Origin: Ascoidea tarda (nom. inval.)
Taxonomy: Eukaryota; Ascomycota; Saccharomycetes; Ascoideales; Ascoideaceae
DNA: 64,000 bases
Assembly (NCBI GenBank): GCA_030560485.1
Contig: JAKTTS010000006.1
Location: 1 to 64,000 of the forward strand
Direction: 5' to 3'
Below, piece by piece: positions 51,779 through 62,285 of this stretch. The notes below the pieces were generated by a model that was not told the DNA's origin, did not search any database, and saw only the letters and a program-made list of their open reading frames with translations. Every line of letters starts with the position of its first letter. The first letter of the stretch is position 1. The translations under genes were made by a program, and so were the position numbers.

Positions 51779-53532
51779 GACTACTTTGGTTTCTCTGCTC
51801 GTTCTTCATATTGGCTCTGTCCTATTCTTTCTCCTTGTCCTGGAAACAAATCTCCACTTCAAACCACAACAATCCCAGAGATGAAAATAAATCTATTAAT
51901 AATAATAGCAATAATAACACTGATAATAATAACCACACAAAAGATTCTTCTCCTTTTGATAATCACAACTTGATAGACAAAATCATTCAAAGACATGAAT
52001 CGCTTATACTAAACTCAAAATACTTTGAATACTCTTCCATCAAGGACTTGGACATCTTAAAACAAAACTACGATTACGATTCAGAATGCACTTTTAAATA
52101 CTTGGATCCAATCATCCAAAAGTGTACTTATGACTATGATCAATTGAATGGCCAAATCAAATCTTATGCTGCCTTATCATTGGCTATTTGTCAATTAAAA
52201 GCTAATGAAATTGACTATCCCTATCAATGCAAAAAATTATACGACTACGATTATTCATACAATAATAACCACAATAACAATAACAATAACTATGATAATC
52301 AAGACCACAATCTTCAAAAATTCGAAGAAGACCTAATTAAATATGAATCTAAACAATATACTTCAGACTATAATAATTGTATTCAAGAAATTTTTAAATC
52401 ACCCCAATATTGGACCACTTACGATGCCTGTTTTAAATTAGTCAACTATGGCTGTTCTCAACAATCTTTACCATATGAGAAAAACCAAATACTACAGTTA
52501 CACTTAAATTTAACAACGTTTTACAACAAATTCAACAAAGAACTAAATGACAATTTTATAAAATATGAAAAATTTAAAGACAACTCAATTCATATAATCA
52601 AACAATTCCAAGACAATTTTAAAAATTACATGAATATATCAGATAACTTCAATAATAAGATACTATCAGATTTTAACCAAAATTTAAACAACTCTCTAAT
52701 TACTAATTTAAATCTAAATAACCAAATTGAAGATAACCTAATTTTGTTCAAATCCCAAATTAATCAAATCTTATTCAATGAAATCTTGCCGGACATCTTT
52801 GATAATTTAAACGAAATTTCAAATGAACTAAATAATCTAGAATATATCCATAAAATTAATGAAATTAAATCAGTTCATTTTAACGACGTAAATAATATCA
52901 TCAATAACTCAATATCAAATTTCAATTTAATTAATGAAAATTCAAACAAAATTTCAAACCAATTCAACAACTTTGTCAATAACTTCAACACAACCATAAT
53001 CAAACTAAATAATGACACAATCGACCAAACTCGTCTAATCAACAAAATTATGCTAAATACTATTGAAAATATAGAAGCTCAAAAGACCAATTTTGAAAAT
53101 TCAACTTTAAGTTTTTTCAACAAATTCTCCTCAGCTTTAAATGAGTTTGATAAAATTTTCGAAAAACTAAACAGCGATGGTAATAATATTAATTACTCAT
53201 TTTTAATGAATTTTATTCAAATTTTGAAAAAGTTTATCTTTTATTTGACCTTTTCTTTTAAAATCGTCTATTTTTTTATTTCTTTCACAATAAACCATGT
53301 TTTCTACACAATATTTATTTTGTGTTTTCTTTATTACGGAGTTTATTTTTCAATAATTAAAAAAGTGATATTGGATTATTTAAATTGTTCACACTGTTTT
53401 CAATTTTTCCCAACAGATTTTATTTCGTTCTCAAAATTAATCATTTTCTCAATTTGTTTAGCGATTGGTCTCTTAGCAGGTAAAGAAGTTGGATCTATCT
53501 TCACTGCTATCCGAAGCGATTTTGTATTTTAA
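51718..53532 (+). CDS. KAR5: Nuclear fusion protein Kar5
   Basis: ER/nuclear-envelope protein (Kar5/GEX1/Brambleberry family) needed for nuclear membrane fusion during mating. Two starts are possible: 51718 (604 aa) or 51775, which begins MRLLWFLCSFFILALSYSFS, a typical signal peptide. The lumenal region carries the Cys-rich domain (SECTFKYLDPIIQKCTYDYD, SLAICQLKANEIDYPYQCKK, TTYDACFKLVNYGCSQQSLP). Long helices rich in Asn, Ile and Leu (coiled coil) follow. Near the C terminus there are two or three membrane segments (FIFYLTFSFKIVYFFISF, HVFYTIFILCFLYYGVYF and IIFSICLAIGLLAG). This order of parts is that of Kar5. The sequence is weakly conserved in the family, so the call rests on architecture and Cys spacing. 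Confidence 0.75.
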   Translation: MEPSLASLLYFLNFLLTLTMRLLWFLCSFFILALSYSFSLSWKQISTSNHNNPRDENKSINNNSNNNTDNNNHTKDSSPFDNHNLIDKIIQRHESLILNSKYFEYSSIKDLDILKQNYDYDSECTFKYLDPIIQKCTYDYDQLNGQIKSYAALSLAICQLKANEIDYPYQCKKLYDYDYSYNNNHNNNNNNYDNQDHNLQKFEEDLIKYESKQYTSDYNNCIQEIFKSPQYWTTYDACFKLVNYGCSQQSLPYEKNQILQLHLNLTTFYNKFNKELNDNFIKYEKFKDNSIHIIKQFQDNFKNYMNISDNFNNKILSDFNQNLNNSLITNLNLNNQIEDNLILFKSQINQILFNEILPDIFDNLNEISNELNNLEYIHKINEIKSVHFNDVNNIINNSISNFNLINENSNKISNQFNNFVNNFNTTIIKLNNDTIDQTRLINKIMLNTIENIEAQKTNFENSTLSFFNKFSSALNEFDKIFEKLNSDGNNINYSFLMNFIQILKKFIFYLTFSFKIVYFFISFTINHVFYTIFILCFLYYGVYFSIIKKVILDYLNCSHCFQFFPTDFISFSKLIIFSICLAIGLLAGKEVGSIFTAIRSDFVF

Positions 53533-54410
53533 ATCATGCAATTGAATCACGAGAGTTTTCGGTTTTCCGTAGTATTAGGTTTTATCATCTGTTTTTACTT
53601 TATCATTTCGCGTTATCGTTTGTATATTATTTTCAAGATTTTCGATTTAAATTCTCTTCCCTTTTTTATTATTTTGATTTTATTTTTACGTTTATGTTTA
53701 TTTTTATTTCTGTTTTAATTATTTAAAATATTTTTAATACAAAATTTTTATTTCCCAAAACAGAAAAACTGTCTTTGATGCTTGCGATAAACTTTTTTTG
53801 TGGGGGAAGAAATTGCTGATAGCCACCAAAACAATCTTTTTTGGGTCCATTGAATCAATGGTGCAAATAAAATCGAATGGTGTGTATTTCAAATATAAAT
53901 TGTAAAATTAATTTTATAAAAAAAAACAAAGTAAATATATAATAAAAGAGCCGGAAAAGGCTTTTGACTTTACCCAAAAGATAGGCAAGAAAACTAAAAG
54001 AATTGAAATTAAAATTGAAATTGAAAAGATCAAGAATGAGAAAAAAAAAGAAAAAAAATTTCTTATGAATAATAAAACTAATAATATAGTATAATGTAGT
54101 AAGGCAACCAAAATATAAAACAAAAAGTAGTGATAGTAATAATAAAAATAATAAAATTTAAAACCAAAACTGTTGGATGGGAAATTGATTTAACATTAAG
54201 TTTTTAATGATGAATAATAATAATATTAATAATAGTAATAAGAGGTATTGTTATAGCAGATAATAATGATAGTGATAATATTAATGGTGATAATAATAGT
54301 AAAGCAATCATGAGATTATGTCATTAGAATAAAGAACAATTGACAATTTTAGAATCAATAAATCAAAACAAAAAACAAAGCCAAAAAGAACATGTGAATT
54401 AGTTAATTAA
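53533..54410. other. Convergent region KAR5/NTH1
   Basis: AT-rich 3' flanks, with AAT/GATAATA-type simple repeats at 54200-54300. A 60-codon hydrophobic frame right after KAR5 (53536-53718) starts with ATG but is T-rich and not supported. Confidence 0.55.
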
Positions 54411-56681
54411 TTAGTTGATTGATTTATTTGAAGCTGATAATCTTGAAAAGAAGACGTCAGGAGAAGTACAGGTACCCAAGGCTCTTTGAGCATGACTTCC
54501 TAAAAATGTCAAGCCAAAGATATAAGAAGCGTTAACCCAGCCAAAACCTTCAGTTGCAACACCTTTAAAGTCGGCGCCTTGGTTACCATATTCAGCGTCA
54601 ACTTTGTGAGGATCAGTACCAGTTGTAACATTATATTTTTCAACAACGATACCATTATAGTCAACAAAGGACTTTGTCATGATATAAAGCCATCTGTAGA
54701 CCAATCTTCTTGCGACTTCAGCGTAACCGTATTTTGTTAAACCGACCCAAGCAAGCATTTGATGAGGAGCCCAGCCAAAGGGGTAGTCCCATTGTCTATT
54801 TGGTCTATCGACGGAGATTATACCTCTTGATTCTTCGGTTCCAGCTACTAGGCCACCTAATTCTTCAAACATGGGAATACCATGTTTGACCATTAATTCT
54901 GCTTGATGGTCAGAGGCTTGACCGGACCACATTGTCCAAAAAGTAGTGGCGGAATCGTAGTCAGATTGTTTTTCTAGGATTGTATCATAATCATAAAAGA
55001 TACCCTTTGATTCGTTCCACAAGTATTTGTTCATAGCATTTTTTCTGGTTTGGGCTCTTTGAAGCCAAATATGGGAAGATTCAAATTTATTTTCGTAGTT
55101 TAAAAAAGAGTCATTAAAGAGGTTTTTGATCAAGGTAGCGATATCAATTTCGTATTTGTATAATAAGGCATTTAAATCGACGGTAGCCAAGTTTGCACAT
55201 CTGCCTTCTAGTCTATAACTTGTATCATGGCCGGATTCTCTGACGGCTCTATCGTTGAGGAAATATTCATCTAAATCTGGTTCGTGGATCTTTAAGCTAT
55301 TATATAGTGATTGGAATTCATCGATTGAGCAGTTGTGTTTTTGAGCATAAGGTTTCAAGATTGAGTGGAAATGAGTTGATTCAGTTTCTGGGGGGATACC
55401 TAAACCGTCGGGTCTGTATCTTGATAAACCAGTTTTGTGGTCTAGTCTTGGGGCACAGCACCAGACAGTGTTGTATTCCTTTATTGAAGCATTTAAGGAT
55501 CTTTTTAGAAAGTCTAGGGATTCAATTGGATCGTTGCCTGTTTCGATTAATTTATGGTAAACTTTTATGGCCATGTCAGTTAGAAATGGGGGTTGAGAGC
55601 GACAAAGGTAGTAGGATCTATTCGCGTTTAAAATTTTGCCGTAGTGTTGTATTTCAAAGATGAAGTTTTCAACCATACCTCTAGCTAGTTCTATTTTGTT
55701 ATCGATCAAGAGACCGAGAGCAATCATATAAGAGTCCCAGCCGTATAGTTCATTAAATCTACCACCGGGAACCACATAGGGCCAACTTTTTAGGGTGAAT
55801 GAATCAGTATTTGGATCGTAAACTTTTCTCATAGCTAGGGCTAGTAAACCGGGTTTATGGTTGATTGATTTGACGTATTCTGGGGTAATAACTTCAGGCA
55901 AGTATTCGACTTGCAAGTTGAAATGGGGGTTTGAATCAGCAATTTCGGAAAAGAATTGGAATTGGTCGTGGCAAGAGTGAGGAATATAAAGTCTTGGGAG
56001 TTTTGCTTCTGGGGTATCGATTTTGGTGTCATTGGCCATTACAGCGATATTGTTATTATCCAATTGTCTTGTGAGAGCTTTCCAAAATTGTGTTCTGATC
56101 ATTCTTGTTAATCTTTTTACCGGGTTTTCGTTTAGTCTTGACTCATCCAAGATCATTTGAACTCTACCGAATCTTTTAGCGATGGTTAATTCTTGTAACA
56201 AGTTTGACAACATGTAAGTACCTCTGATATCAAATTTATTGAAGCCATTAGAGTTGGCGGTACCTAGTTTGAGGACTTTAGGGCCGGTATCTTCAATAGT
56301 GATTTGGTAGTTTTTGTCGGTGTCTTCGTTTTCCAATAGTTGTTTCAAAGTTGCGTCAATGTTTGTGATGAGAAATTTTCGATTAACAACGGTTCTTTCA
56401 TCTTGACTAGATCTTCTTTTGAGTTTGAAGTTGAAATTGAAGGGAGAAGAGTTTGAGGAAGCAGAACCAGAAGAGCTGGTGGCAGCAGAGCTAATTGAGG
56501 AATTGTTATTATTAGATGAAGAAAACTTGAGTGGTTTGACAGTGTGGACAGAAAAGGTTCTGACTCTATTTAGCTTTGATCTGGATGGATCAGTTTTGGG
56601 GCCGTAATAAACATCAGGAATTGAGAAGGGATCAACGTCACTCGCAGCAGAGGAGGTTCTATTATGATAAATTGTGTTCAT
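54411..56681 (-). CDS. NTH1: Neutral trehalase
   Basis: GH37 enzyme that hydrolyses trehalose to glucose in the cytosol. The regulatory N terminus has a PKA-type site in LKRRSSQDE (about residue 90), as in Nth1, which is activated by PKA phosphorylation and Bmh1/2. A calcium-binding-like loop follows ([12 protein letters not shown], near 120). The catalytic domain contains trehalase signature 1, [15 protein letters not shown], and signature 2, [14 protein letters not shown]. Length is 756 aa (S. cerevisiae 751). It ends [11 protein letters not shown]. No CTG codon was noticed. An unusually long (2.8 kb) intergenic region lies upstream. Confidence 0.96.
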   Translation of the reverse strand: MNTIYHNRTSSAASDVDPFSIPDVYYGPKTDPSRSKLNRVRTFSVHTVKPLKFSSSNNNNSSISSAATSSSGSASSNSSPFNFNFKLKRRSSQDERTVVNRKFLITNIDATLKQLLENEDTDKNYQITIEDTGPKVLKLGTANSNGFNKFDIRGTYMLSNLLQELTIAKRFGRVQMILDESRLNENPVKRLTRMIRTQFWKALTRQLDNNNIAVMANDTKIDTPEAKLPRLYIPHSCHDQFQFFSEIADSNPHFNLQVEYLPEVITPEYVKSINHKPGLLALAMRKVYDPNTDSFTLKSWPYVVPGGRFNELYGWDSYMIALGLLIDNKIELARGMVENFIFEIQHYGKILNANRSYYLCRSQPPFLTDMAIKVYHKLIETGNDPIESLDFLKRSLNASIKEYNTVWCCAPRLDHKTGLSRYRPDGLGIPPETESTHFHSILKPYAQKHNCSIDEFQSLYNSLKIHEPDLDEYFLNDRAVRESGHDTSYRLEGRCANLATVDLNALLYKYEIDIATLIKNLFNDSFLNYENKFESSHIWLQRAQTRKNAMNKYLWNESKGIFYDYDTILEKQSDYDSATTFWTMWSGQASDHQAELMVKHGIPMFEELGGLVAGTEESRGIISVDRPNRQWDYPFGWAPHQMLAWVGLTKYGYAEVARRLVYRWLYIMTKSFVDYNGIVVEKYNVTTGTDPHKVDAEYGNQGADFKGVATEGFGWVNASYIFGLTFLGSHAQRALGTCTSPDVFFSRLSASNKSIN

Positions 56682-58935
56682 TATAGTAGGAAAAACTGGG
56701 AAAGAAAGTGGAAAAAGGGAATAGTGATTGGTATGTTGGTGGTGATTGGTAACGATATGTAACGGGGAATAGAGAGTAATGAAGAGAAATGCAAGAAAAA
56801 ATGGGAATCAGGGATATAAAACAGAGAAAGAAGAAAACAGGAAAAACGAGAAAGAGCAGTTCTTTATATATCGATAAGAAAGCGAAGGAAAGAAAGAAAA
56901 AAAAATCAAAAGAAAACCAAAAAAAACTAGACCCAGATGAAAAACATTGCAAGGTGGAAACAAAAGCGAGTGGATGTGTCGCTTTGTGGTTGTTTTTGGG
57001 AACAGGGCAAATGGCTGATCGCGACCGCTCTTTAGCCGGAACTACGCGGTCAGCGCCAAATAATATTGCCACACCCAATACTTTAATTGCTGGAATTGCT
57101 GTAATCGCTGCTTCGGAACCGGTCCACGCCCGGCTTGTGCACCACCGCCAACAGGCCGGTGCTGGCCGCGCACCGGCTGCTGGTGCTGGTGCTGGTGCTG
57201 CTTCGGAGCCTGCTGCCTGTTTCCTGTGCTGCTTTCTTTTCAAGACTATCAGTGGCGTGTGATTGGGCGCAGGGCCTGCGGGCGCGCAGAGGTGCACACT
57301 ACTGCGGTGCAATGCGCGCAGCCCAACGAACCAAGGAAACGGTTGTGTTGGTGGTGATGGTGCTTTTGTGCTGCGAACAGTGGTTGCGGAGTGGAGCCGC
57401 TCTCCAAAAACGCATCGCATTCTCGCTCCTCCAGATTTCGGTCACTCGAGCGTGTTGGGGGAGTGACGGCAAGAGAAGCGTGAAAGAGAAGCAGCAGAAG
57501 GAACAGCTCCAAAAAGACCCCAGCGACCTCACAATAACAGTGTAGCGTAGAGAAAGCATAATTGCAATAAATGTATATCATTTGCAGCATTGCAAACAAT
57601 AGCCGTCATGTGCGGCGACAGTTCTTTGTTGTTAGGAAATATTCTCAAGCAGCAACCACGTCTCGGCCACAACTCGACCATGCACTGTATTGTCTTCTTG
57701 ATCTCATATTCATATGCTTCCGCTAAGGTTTCTTATCTGGTATCTTATCTTGGTAGCTCTTTTCACTCTTCAGCAGTAGGCTAATAACCGAAACTATTTC
57801 CATACCATAAACAGTCAATCCCACTATTTTTGAGAAAAAACCAGACTGCTGGAAAATCTGGAGTAAAAAATAAGTCAACTAGGTTCCAGTGCTTCACTAT
57901 CAGAGGATCTTAGTATCATATTATCCTACACTGGCAATCCCATATATGTGCTATCACCAGTGGAGTGATTTTTATTTGTTTTCAATTCCTTAACCACTTA
58001 CTTCTAATCGCTACTTGCATAACTAAATTTCCGCTTTCCATCCTGTTCTTTATCTTTTATATATGAAATTTTTCAACGGATTAATTTCACAATGTTTCGT
58101 AATTGCAAACCTAGGGCTTCCCCATACTTTTCTCACACTTTTTACTCCCCTTGCATTTTTTTGGTTCCATCTTATCTTCAGCTCTGTCATATCTAACATC
58201 CCTTCCATGTCTGGTTTGTTTTGTGTTTTGCTCTTCCTCTCATACCCGTACACGTGCAAACCCGGACACTCACTCATAACCTTCAGTAATAAAAATAAAT
58301 TCCACGTGGTTTTGCACATCATGTGATTCTGTTTATGCGAGAAGACCTCACTGTTTTAAGTGTTGAACGAAGGCCTGAGCATTTTTCTATCAGTATATTT
58401 GTCACCTTATCACTCTTGTTCGCTACGTGTCATTTGTTTTCATCCAAAATAGATTCCCATTTTCCTATTTATAAATTAAAAAAGAAATATTCCACAATCC
58501 CAAAAATAACTCGTTATTGCTTTTTCCGTTAATTTGCGACCTTCGTCCATAGGACAAAAATCGCCCTTGCGCTCGTGATATAAAAGAAAAAAAATGTAAA
58601 AGGCCTCAACGCTGTTTTGGTCCCTTTTTAACCTAACCACTTTTCTCTAACCATTTTCTGACACTAGTTTTAGTAGAGTCGATGAAACCAACAACTATTA
58701 GCAGTTTATTGATATTTTCTGAAGGCATATTGGCTTGAAGTGTTTTCTGACTGGTCCTGTCGATGTTGTCCAGATTGCACAGTTTCTCAATACGGTCTTT
58801 TTGACTCCATAATTGCGTTGATCGGGAGAGCAAAGAGAAGTTTTGGGACGCCGTTACCGCCATACACATGCAAATGCACGCACTACGCTGACACACACAT
58901 GATTTGTGCATGTGCAAGATCTGTGTCTTGGACAG

Positions 58936-58949
58936 TGAGTCATGAGTCA
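58936..58949. promoter_or_regulatory. Tandem Gcn4/AP-1 sites
   Basis: Two directly abutting perfect TGAGTCA heptamers. Each is the consensus for Gcn4 or Yap-type bZIP factors. No conserved gene starts within 2 kb on either side except NTH1, 2.25 kb away, so the target is unclear. Confidence 0.6.
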
Positions 58950-59064
58950 TGGCTTGCGGACTCCGCTTTGCATCTAGCTGCTATAATATACGTCTTGACT
59001 CTGCATGTGCACACACCCGCTAGTATTCAAACTATAAATAGCACCTGCGGGTAGCACACGCGCG

Positions 59065-59202
59065 ATGTTTTCTCGCGCCCACGGTGTGGCACTGCAGCCG
59101 AACCGCTGTGAGGGAACTTTGCTGCTATCTTGTGCCTTTGCCATCCGCTGCGCTGGCACAGAAAAACGACAAGCCAGTGCAAAAACGACCTCCATGGTTT
59201 AA
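59065..59202 (+). CDS. Possible small ORF downstream of TATA and Gcn4 sites
   Basis: A 45-codon frame starting MFSRAHGVALQPNRCEGTLL, 25 nt downstream of TATAAATA (59033-59040) and about 115 nt downstream of tandem TGAGTCA sites. It is GC-rich and unlike any family known to me. It may be an ORF within a non-coding transcript. Confidence 0.15.
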   Translation: MFSRAHGVALQPNRCEGTLLLSCAFAIRCAGTEKRQASAKTTSMV

Positions 59203-59313
59203 TGCTATCTATTGTCAAACAAATGAAAATGAACTGAAAAGACCAACATATGTTTTAATCAATTAGGTGAATTCAAGTGAGTTATAAATGAAATGAAATT
59301 GAAATGAAATTAA

Positions 59314-59430
59314 ATTGGAATTAGAATTGGAATTGGAATTGGAATTGGAATTGGAATTGGAATTGGAATTGAATCAAATTAAAATTTAAATGACTGTAAA
59401 TGACTGTAAATGACTGTAAATGACTGTGAA
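59314..59430. repeat. (GGAATT)n and (AAATGACTGT)4 tandem repeats
   Basis: A hexamer array of about nine units (59314-59370), followed by four copies of a 10-mer (about 59389-59428). They lie 60 nt past the 3' end of the TBC gene. Confidence 0.85.
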
Positions 59431-59487
59431 TTATTTAAATTACATTGAAATAGGCTTCTTTTTTAAATAATAAAATAACTCTGTACC

Positions 59488-61374
59488 CTATTTTTTGCTC
59501 TTTTGACTGCTTTTCTTCTTGAGCATTTCTTGGACTCTTTTTTGTAACTTGTTTTCCATTCTTACTCTTTCCAAATCAATATCATATCCATTTCTCTGTC
59601 CTTTCTCGCTTTTAGAAAGAGGATTACTGAGTCGAAAGTTCCCGATTTTTTGATTAAGATTTTTATAACTATTGCCAAAATTACTGTTGTTTTTCATCAC
59701 TTTTTCCGATTTGCTCAATTCTTGATAAATATTATTATTAACGTTAGTTCCATTAGTCAAATTATCAATGAAATCACTAATATCATCAAGAGCTGTATTG
59801 TTATGATTTTTATGATTACTAGTCTCTTGATGGTTTCCATGGTTTCTACTCTTATCATTTCCATTTCCATTTCCATTTCCATTTCCATTTCTATTTCTAT
59901 TCTTATTTCTGTTTGCAAAAACACTATTATAATTATATAAATTGATTTTTTTCTGTAAATTATGATTATATTTCTCATTCAATGCAATCCCAATCTCCCC
60001 AAAATATTCTTGTTTAGAATTAAATATCAATATCGAATCATTAACCAACTCAGTCATCTTCTCACTTTTTTCTTTATCAATCTTAAATTCAAGTATATCA
60101 TTGGAGTTTCTATACCGATTATACCCATTCTCTTCATTCTTTAATTTAACAATGCCCTTGGTTTCTTTATCTTTACTGAACAACCTATCAATTGGATAAT
60201 GTAATAAATAGGACAACACTTCACTAAAATCCTCGCATTCCAATATAATCTCCTTTTTCACTTTAATCAACATCATTATAATAATATACGGCAACAATTT
60301 AGTAATGTCATAATTAAACGATATTAAATTATCCCAAATTACTCCAACGTAATTCAATTTAAATTCTCGAATTAAAATCAACCTTAAATATCGAATTAAC
60401 CATATAGACGATTCAATCTTTAATTTCTTAATCAATATATAGTAAAGATTAGGATCAATCTCTTTTAAATCTTCATTGAATTTAAAACAGCAATTAAGAA
60501 AATTCTTTTCAATATAAAATGATTGTTGCGGATAAATCATTATATTAATGAAAATTTGAAATGTATCAAAGATCAAGTATTCTGGGTCAAAAACTTCTCT
60601 TATAATCTTATCATCATCTTGATTTTCATCATCTTGATTTCCGTCATCTTGTTCCCCATCATCTTGATCTTGATTATCTTGATCTCCATTACCTTCACCT
60701 CTCACAAACATACAAGACTCTTTATACAACACCAAATAAATCAATCCGCAAATCTCATGCATACCTTGTTTGTACCCAATATTCTCGTTCAATTTATACC
60801 AGACATACAATATCTCGACCAATTCTTTCTTCAACTTTAACTCATTGAAAATTGTAATCCCAGGGAATAATCTTTCAACATCGATAATAATCGTCTCTAA
60901 CGTAGTCAAATCGTTTTTAAACTGTAAAAATTGCCTCTTGTCTTTAGTATTGGTAAGCGAGCTTAATGGACTATCAAATTTGTCAACTTCATTCTTAACC
61001 AACTTTTGAGGCTTGTTGATGTTGTTAATCTTATTAATATTGCTGCCATTTGCCACATTTTCATTGTTGTTTTTATTGTTACTCAAATAGTATTCTGACT
61101 CTTCTGACAACTTATGGTATGGTGGTTGGAATTGCTGGTTCAAATTCTTATACCCATTTCTAGAGTCTCTCAAAATCTTGCTCCAGCTCGATATATCCAA
61201 CGAGTTGAACAACAAGACAGCTTTCCATAATAATACTCTGCTGAATATTTCTTCGTTCAATGGATTATATTCCCCAGATAGCACTGAATTTTTCAAATCG
61301 TCCAAATCCTTGTATTTTTGCAACGTTTTCTTTGCACGCTTAATGTAATCCATCTCGCCTATCAGCTCATCCAT
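59488..61374 (-). CDS. GYP6: TBC-domain Rab GTPase-activating protein (TBC1D5/Gyp6-type)
   Basis: Stimulates GTP hydrolysis on a Rab GTPase in Golgi/endosome traffic. The N-terminal GTP-ase-binding half starts near IFSRVLLWKAVLLF with SWSKILRDSRNGYKNL. The catalytic arginine finger lies in IIIDVERLFPG (near 165) and the glutamine finger in YKQGMHEICG (near 202). Further TBC segments are SSIWLIRYLRLILIREF, VGVIWDNLISFN and LSYLLHYPIDRLF. The split TBC with an acidic Asp/Gln insertion (QDDGEQDDGNQDD) and the order DPEYLIFDTFQIF match TBC1D5. S. cerevisiae Gyp6 is the nearest yeast protein I can name. A low-complexity Asn/Gly C terminus ends in a Lys-rich helix. Length is 628 aa. Confidence 0.78.
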   Translation of the reverse strand: MDELIGEMDYIKRAKKTLQKYKDLDDLKNSVLSGEYNPLNEEIFSRVLLWKAVLLFNSLDISSWSKILRDSRNGYKNLNQQFQPPYHKLSEESEYYLSNNKNNNENVANGSNINKINNINKPQKLVKNEVDKFDSPLSSLTNTKDKRQFLQFKNDLTTLETIIIDVERLFPGITIFNELKLKKELVEILYVWYKLNENIGYKQGMHEICGLIYLVLYKESCMFVRGEGNGDQDNQDQDDGEQDDGNQDDENQDDDKIIREVFDPEYLIFDTFQIFINIMIYPQQSFYIEKNFLNCCFKFNEDLKEIDPNLYYILIKKLKIESSIWLIRYLRLILIREFKLNYVGVIWDNLISFNYDITKLLPYIIIMMLIKVKKEIILECEDFSEVLSYLLHYPIDRLFSKDKETKGIVKLKNEENGYNRYRNSNDILEFKIDKEKSEKMTELVNDSILIFNSKQEYFGEIGIALNEKYNHNLQKKINLYNYNSVFANRNKNRNRNGNGNGNGNGNDKSRNHGNHQETSNHKNHNNTALDDISDFIDNLTNGTNVNNNIYQELSKSEKVMKNNSNFGNSYKNLNQKIGNFRLSNPLSKSEKGQRNGYDIDLERVRMENKLQKRVQEMLKKKSSQKSKK

Positions 61375-62285
61375 CTGCCCACTCTGCGCAAAGTTGTTCC
61401 AAACACACTGATCAATTGCTCATCAACTGCTCATCAATCTCATCCAGCTCTCATCCAGCTCAGCGCTATTTATAATCCACAAACCAAAGCCATGGGCAAA
61501 CCTTGGAATGTGTCCCTTTCTGTCCCTGCAAGCGCGGCCATTTGGGGGCGGGTCGGGGCGCGTGTCCCGGATTCGAAATGCAAATTTATTACTATCTTTT
61601 TACTAAGTGATCAAGACACAACAGGACAGGACGAGGTGAGAAGAGCCTATAGAATAAGGATGGTGGAAGAGAAAAAATAAAAGGACAGGTACCAAGACCA
61701 AAAATGTTTCATGCAATTCACTGAATCAATATTCAAATCCAATTAAAAATGTCAAAGAATGGTAAAAAATTATCAATCATAAAACGAATGTATTGTAAAA
61801 CCAGCGAGCAAAACTGTCAAAAATAAAAGAAAAAACATAATGCAAACTCAAAAATAAAAAAAATAAGTGAAAGGAATGAAAGTGTTAAATAAAAGCAATT
61901 GAAAAAATTGAAAATATAAATTATTTCTTTGAAATCGTTAGCAAAAAAAGCAGTATGAAATCGAACAAAAAAAAACATATAATTTAGAAAGTATAATTCA
62001 AAAAAAAGTATGATAAGTATGATAAGTATAGTAAGTATGATGATTATGACGATTATGATGATTATAATAATTGTGATAATTATGATAATAGTATAATAAT
62101 ATAATATTAATATAGCCAATTGTTCGTTTTAAATAGCAGTATTTTGAATTTTTTTCAATGATTTTTTTTTTTTTGAGTTTTTTCTGTTTTGATTATGTTT
62201 ATGGATAAGGAAACCATAAAAATTATTTAAATATAAAGATTCAAAAGTAATTCAATTTTAAATTAAATAACAAAAGAAACGTTAA
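61375..62285. other. TBC gene promoter / MUM2 3' flank
   Basis: 61375-61640 is comparatively GC-rich promoter. 61680-62285 is AT-rich with a GAT/TAT simple repeat around 62015-62095. No gene seen. Confidence 0.55.

Larger units (their letters stand above)
56682..59487. other. Long upstream region of NTH1
   Basis: About 2.8 kb. 57000-57500 is strongly GC-rich with GCTGGT repeats, so several frames are open by composition only. Two CACGTG E-boxes lie near 58252 and 58302. A promoter-like module follows: tandem Gcn4/AP-1 sites (58936-58949), TATAAATA (59033-59040) and a 45-codon ORF (59065-59202). The end has a GGAATT hexamer array and four copies of AAATGACTGT, which are 3' flank of the TBC gene. 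No conserved gene was found. Confidence 0.55.

Noticed and set aside
53536-53718. 60-codon hydrophobic ORF just after KAR5
   Set aside because: T-rich sequence that makes Phe/Ile/Leu by composition; it lies in the 3' flank.
56662-57420. 252-codon minus-strand frame upstream of NTH1
   Set aside because: It exists because of GC-rich composition. It has no conserved content, overlaps the NTH1 start, and frames on both strands are open in the same place.
57135-57545. 136-codon plus frame in the GC-rich island
   Set aside because: Low-complexity GCTGGT repeats and random composition; no domain.
58063-58326. 87-codon frame with a matching frame on the other strand
   Set aside because: No conserved motif and no codon signal; both strands open by chance.
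59850-59900. Minus-strand repeat that might be a minisatellite element
   Set aside because: It is simply the codons for a Gly-Asn run within the TBC protein.
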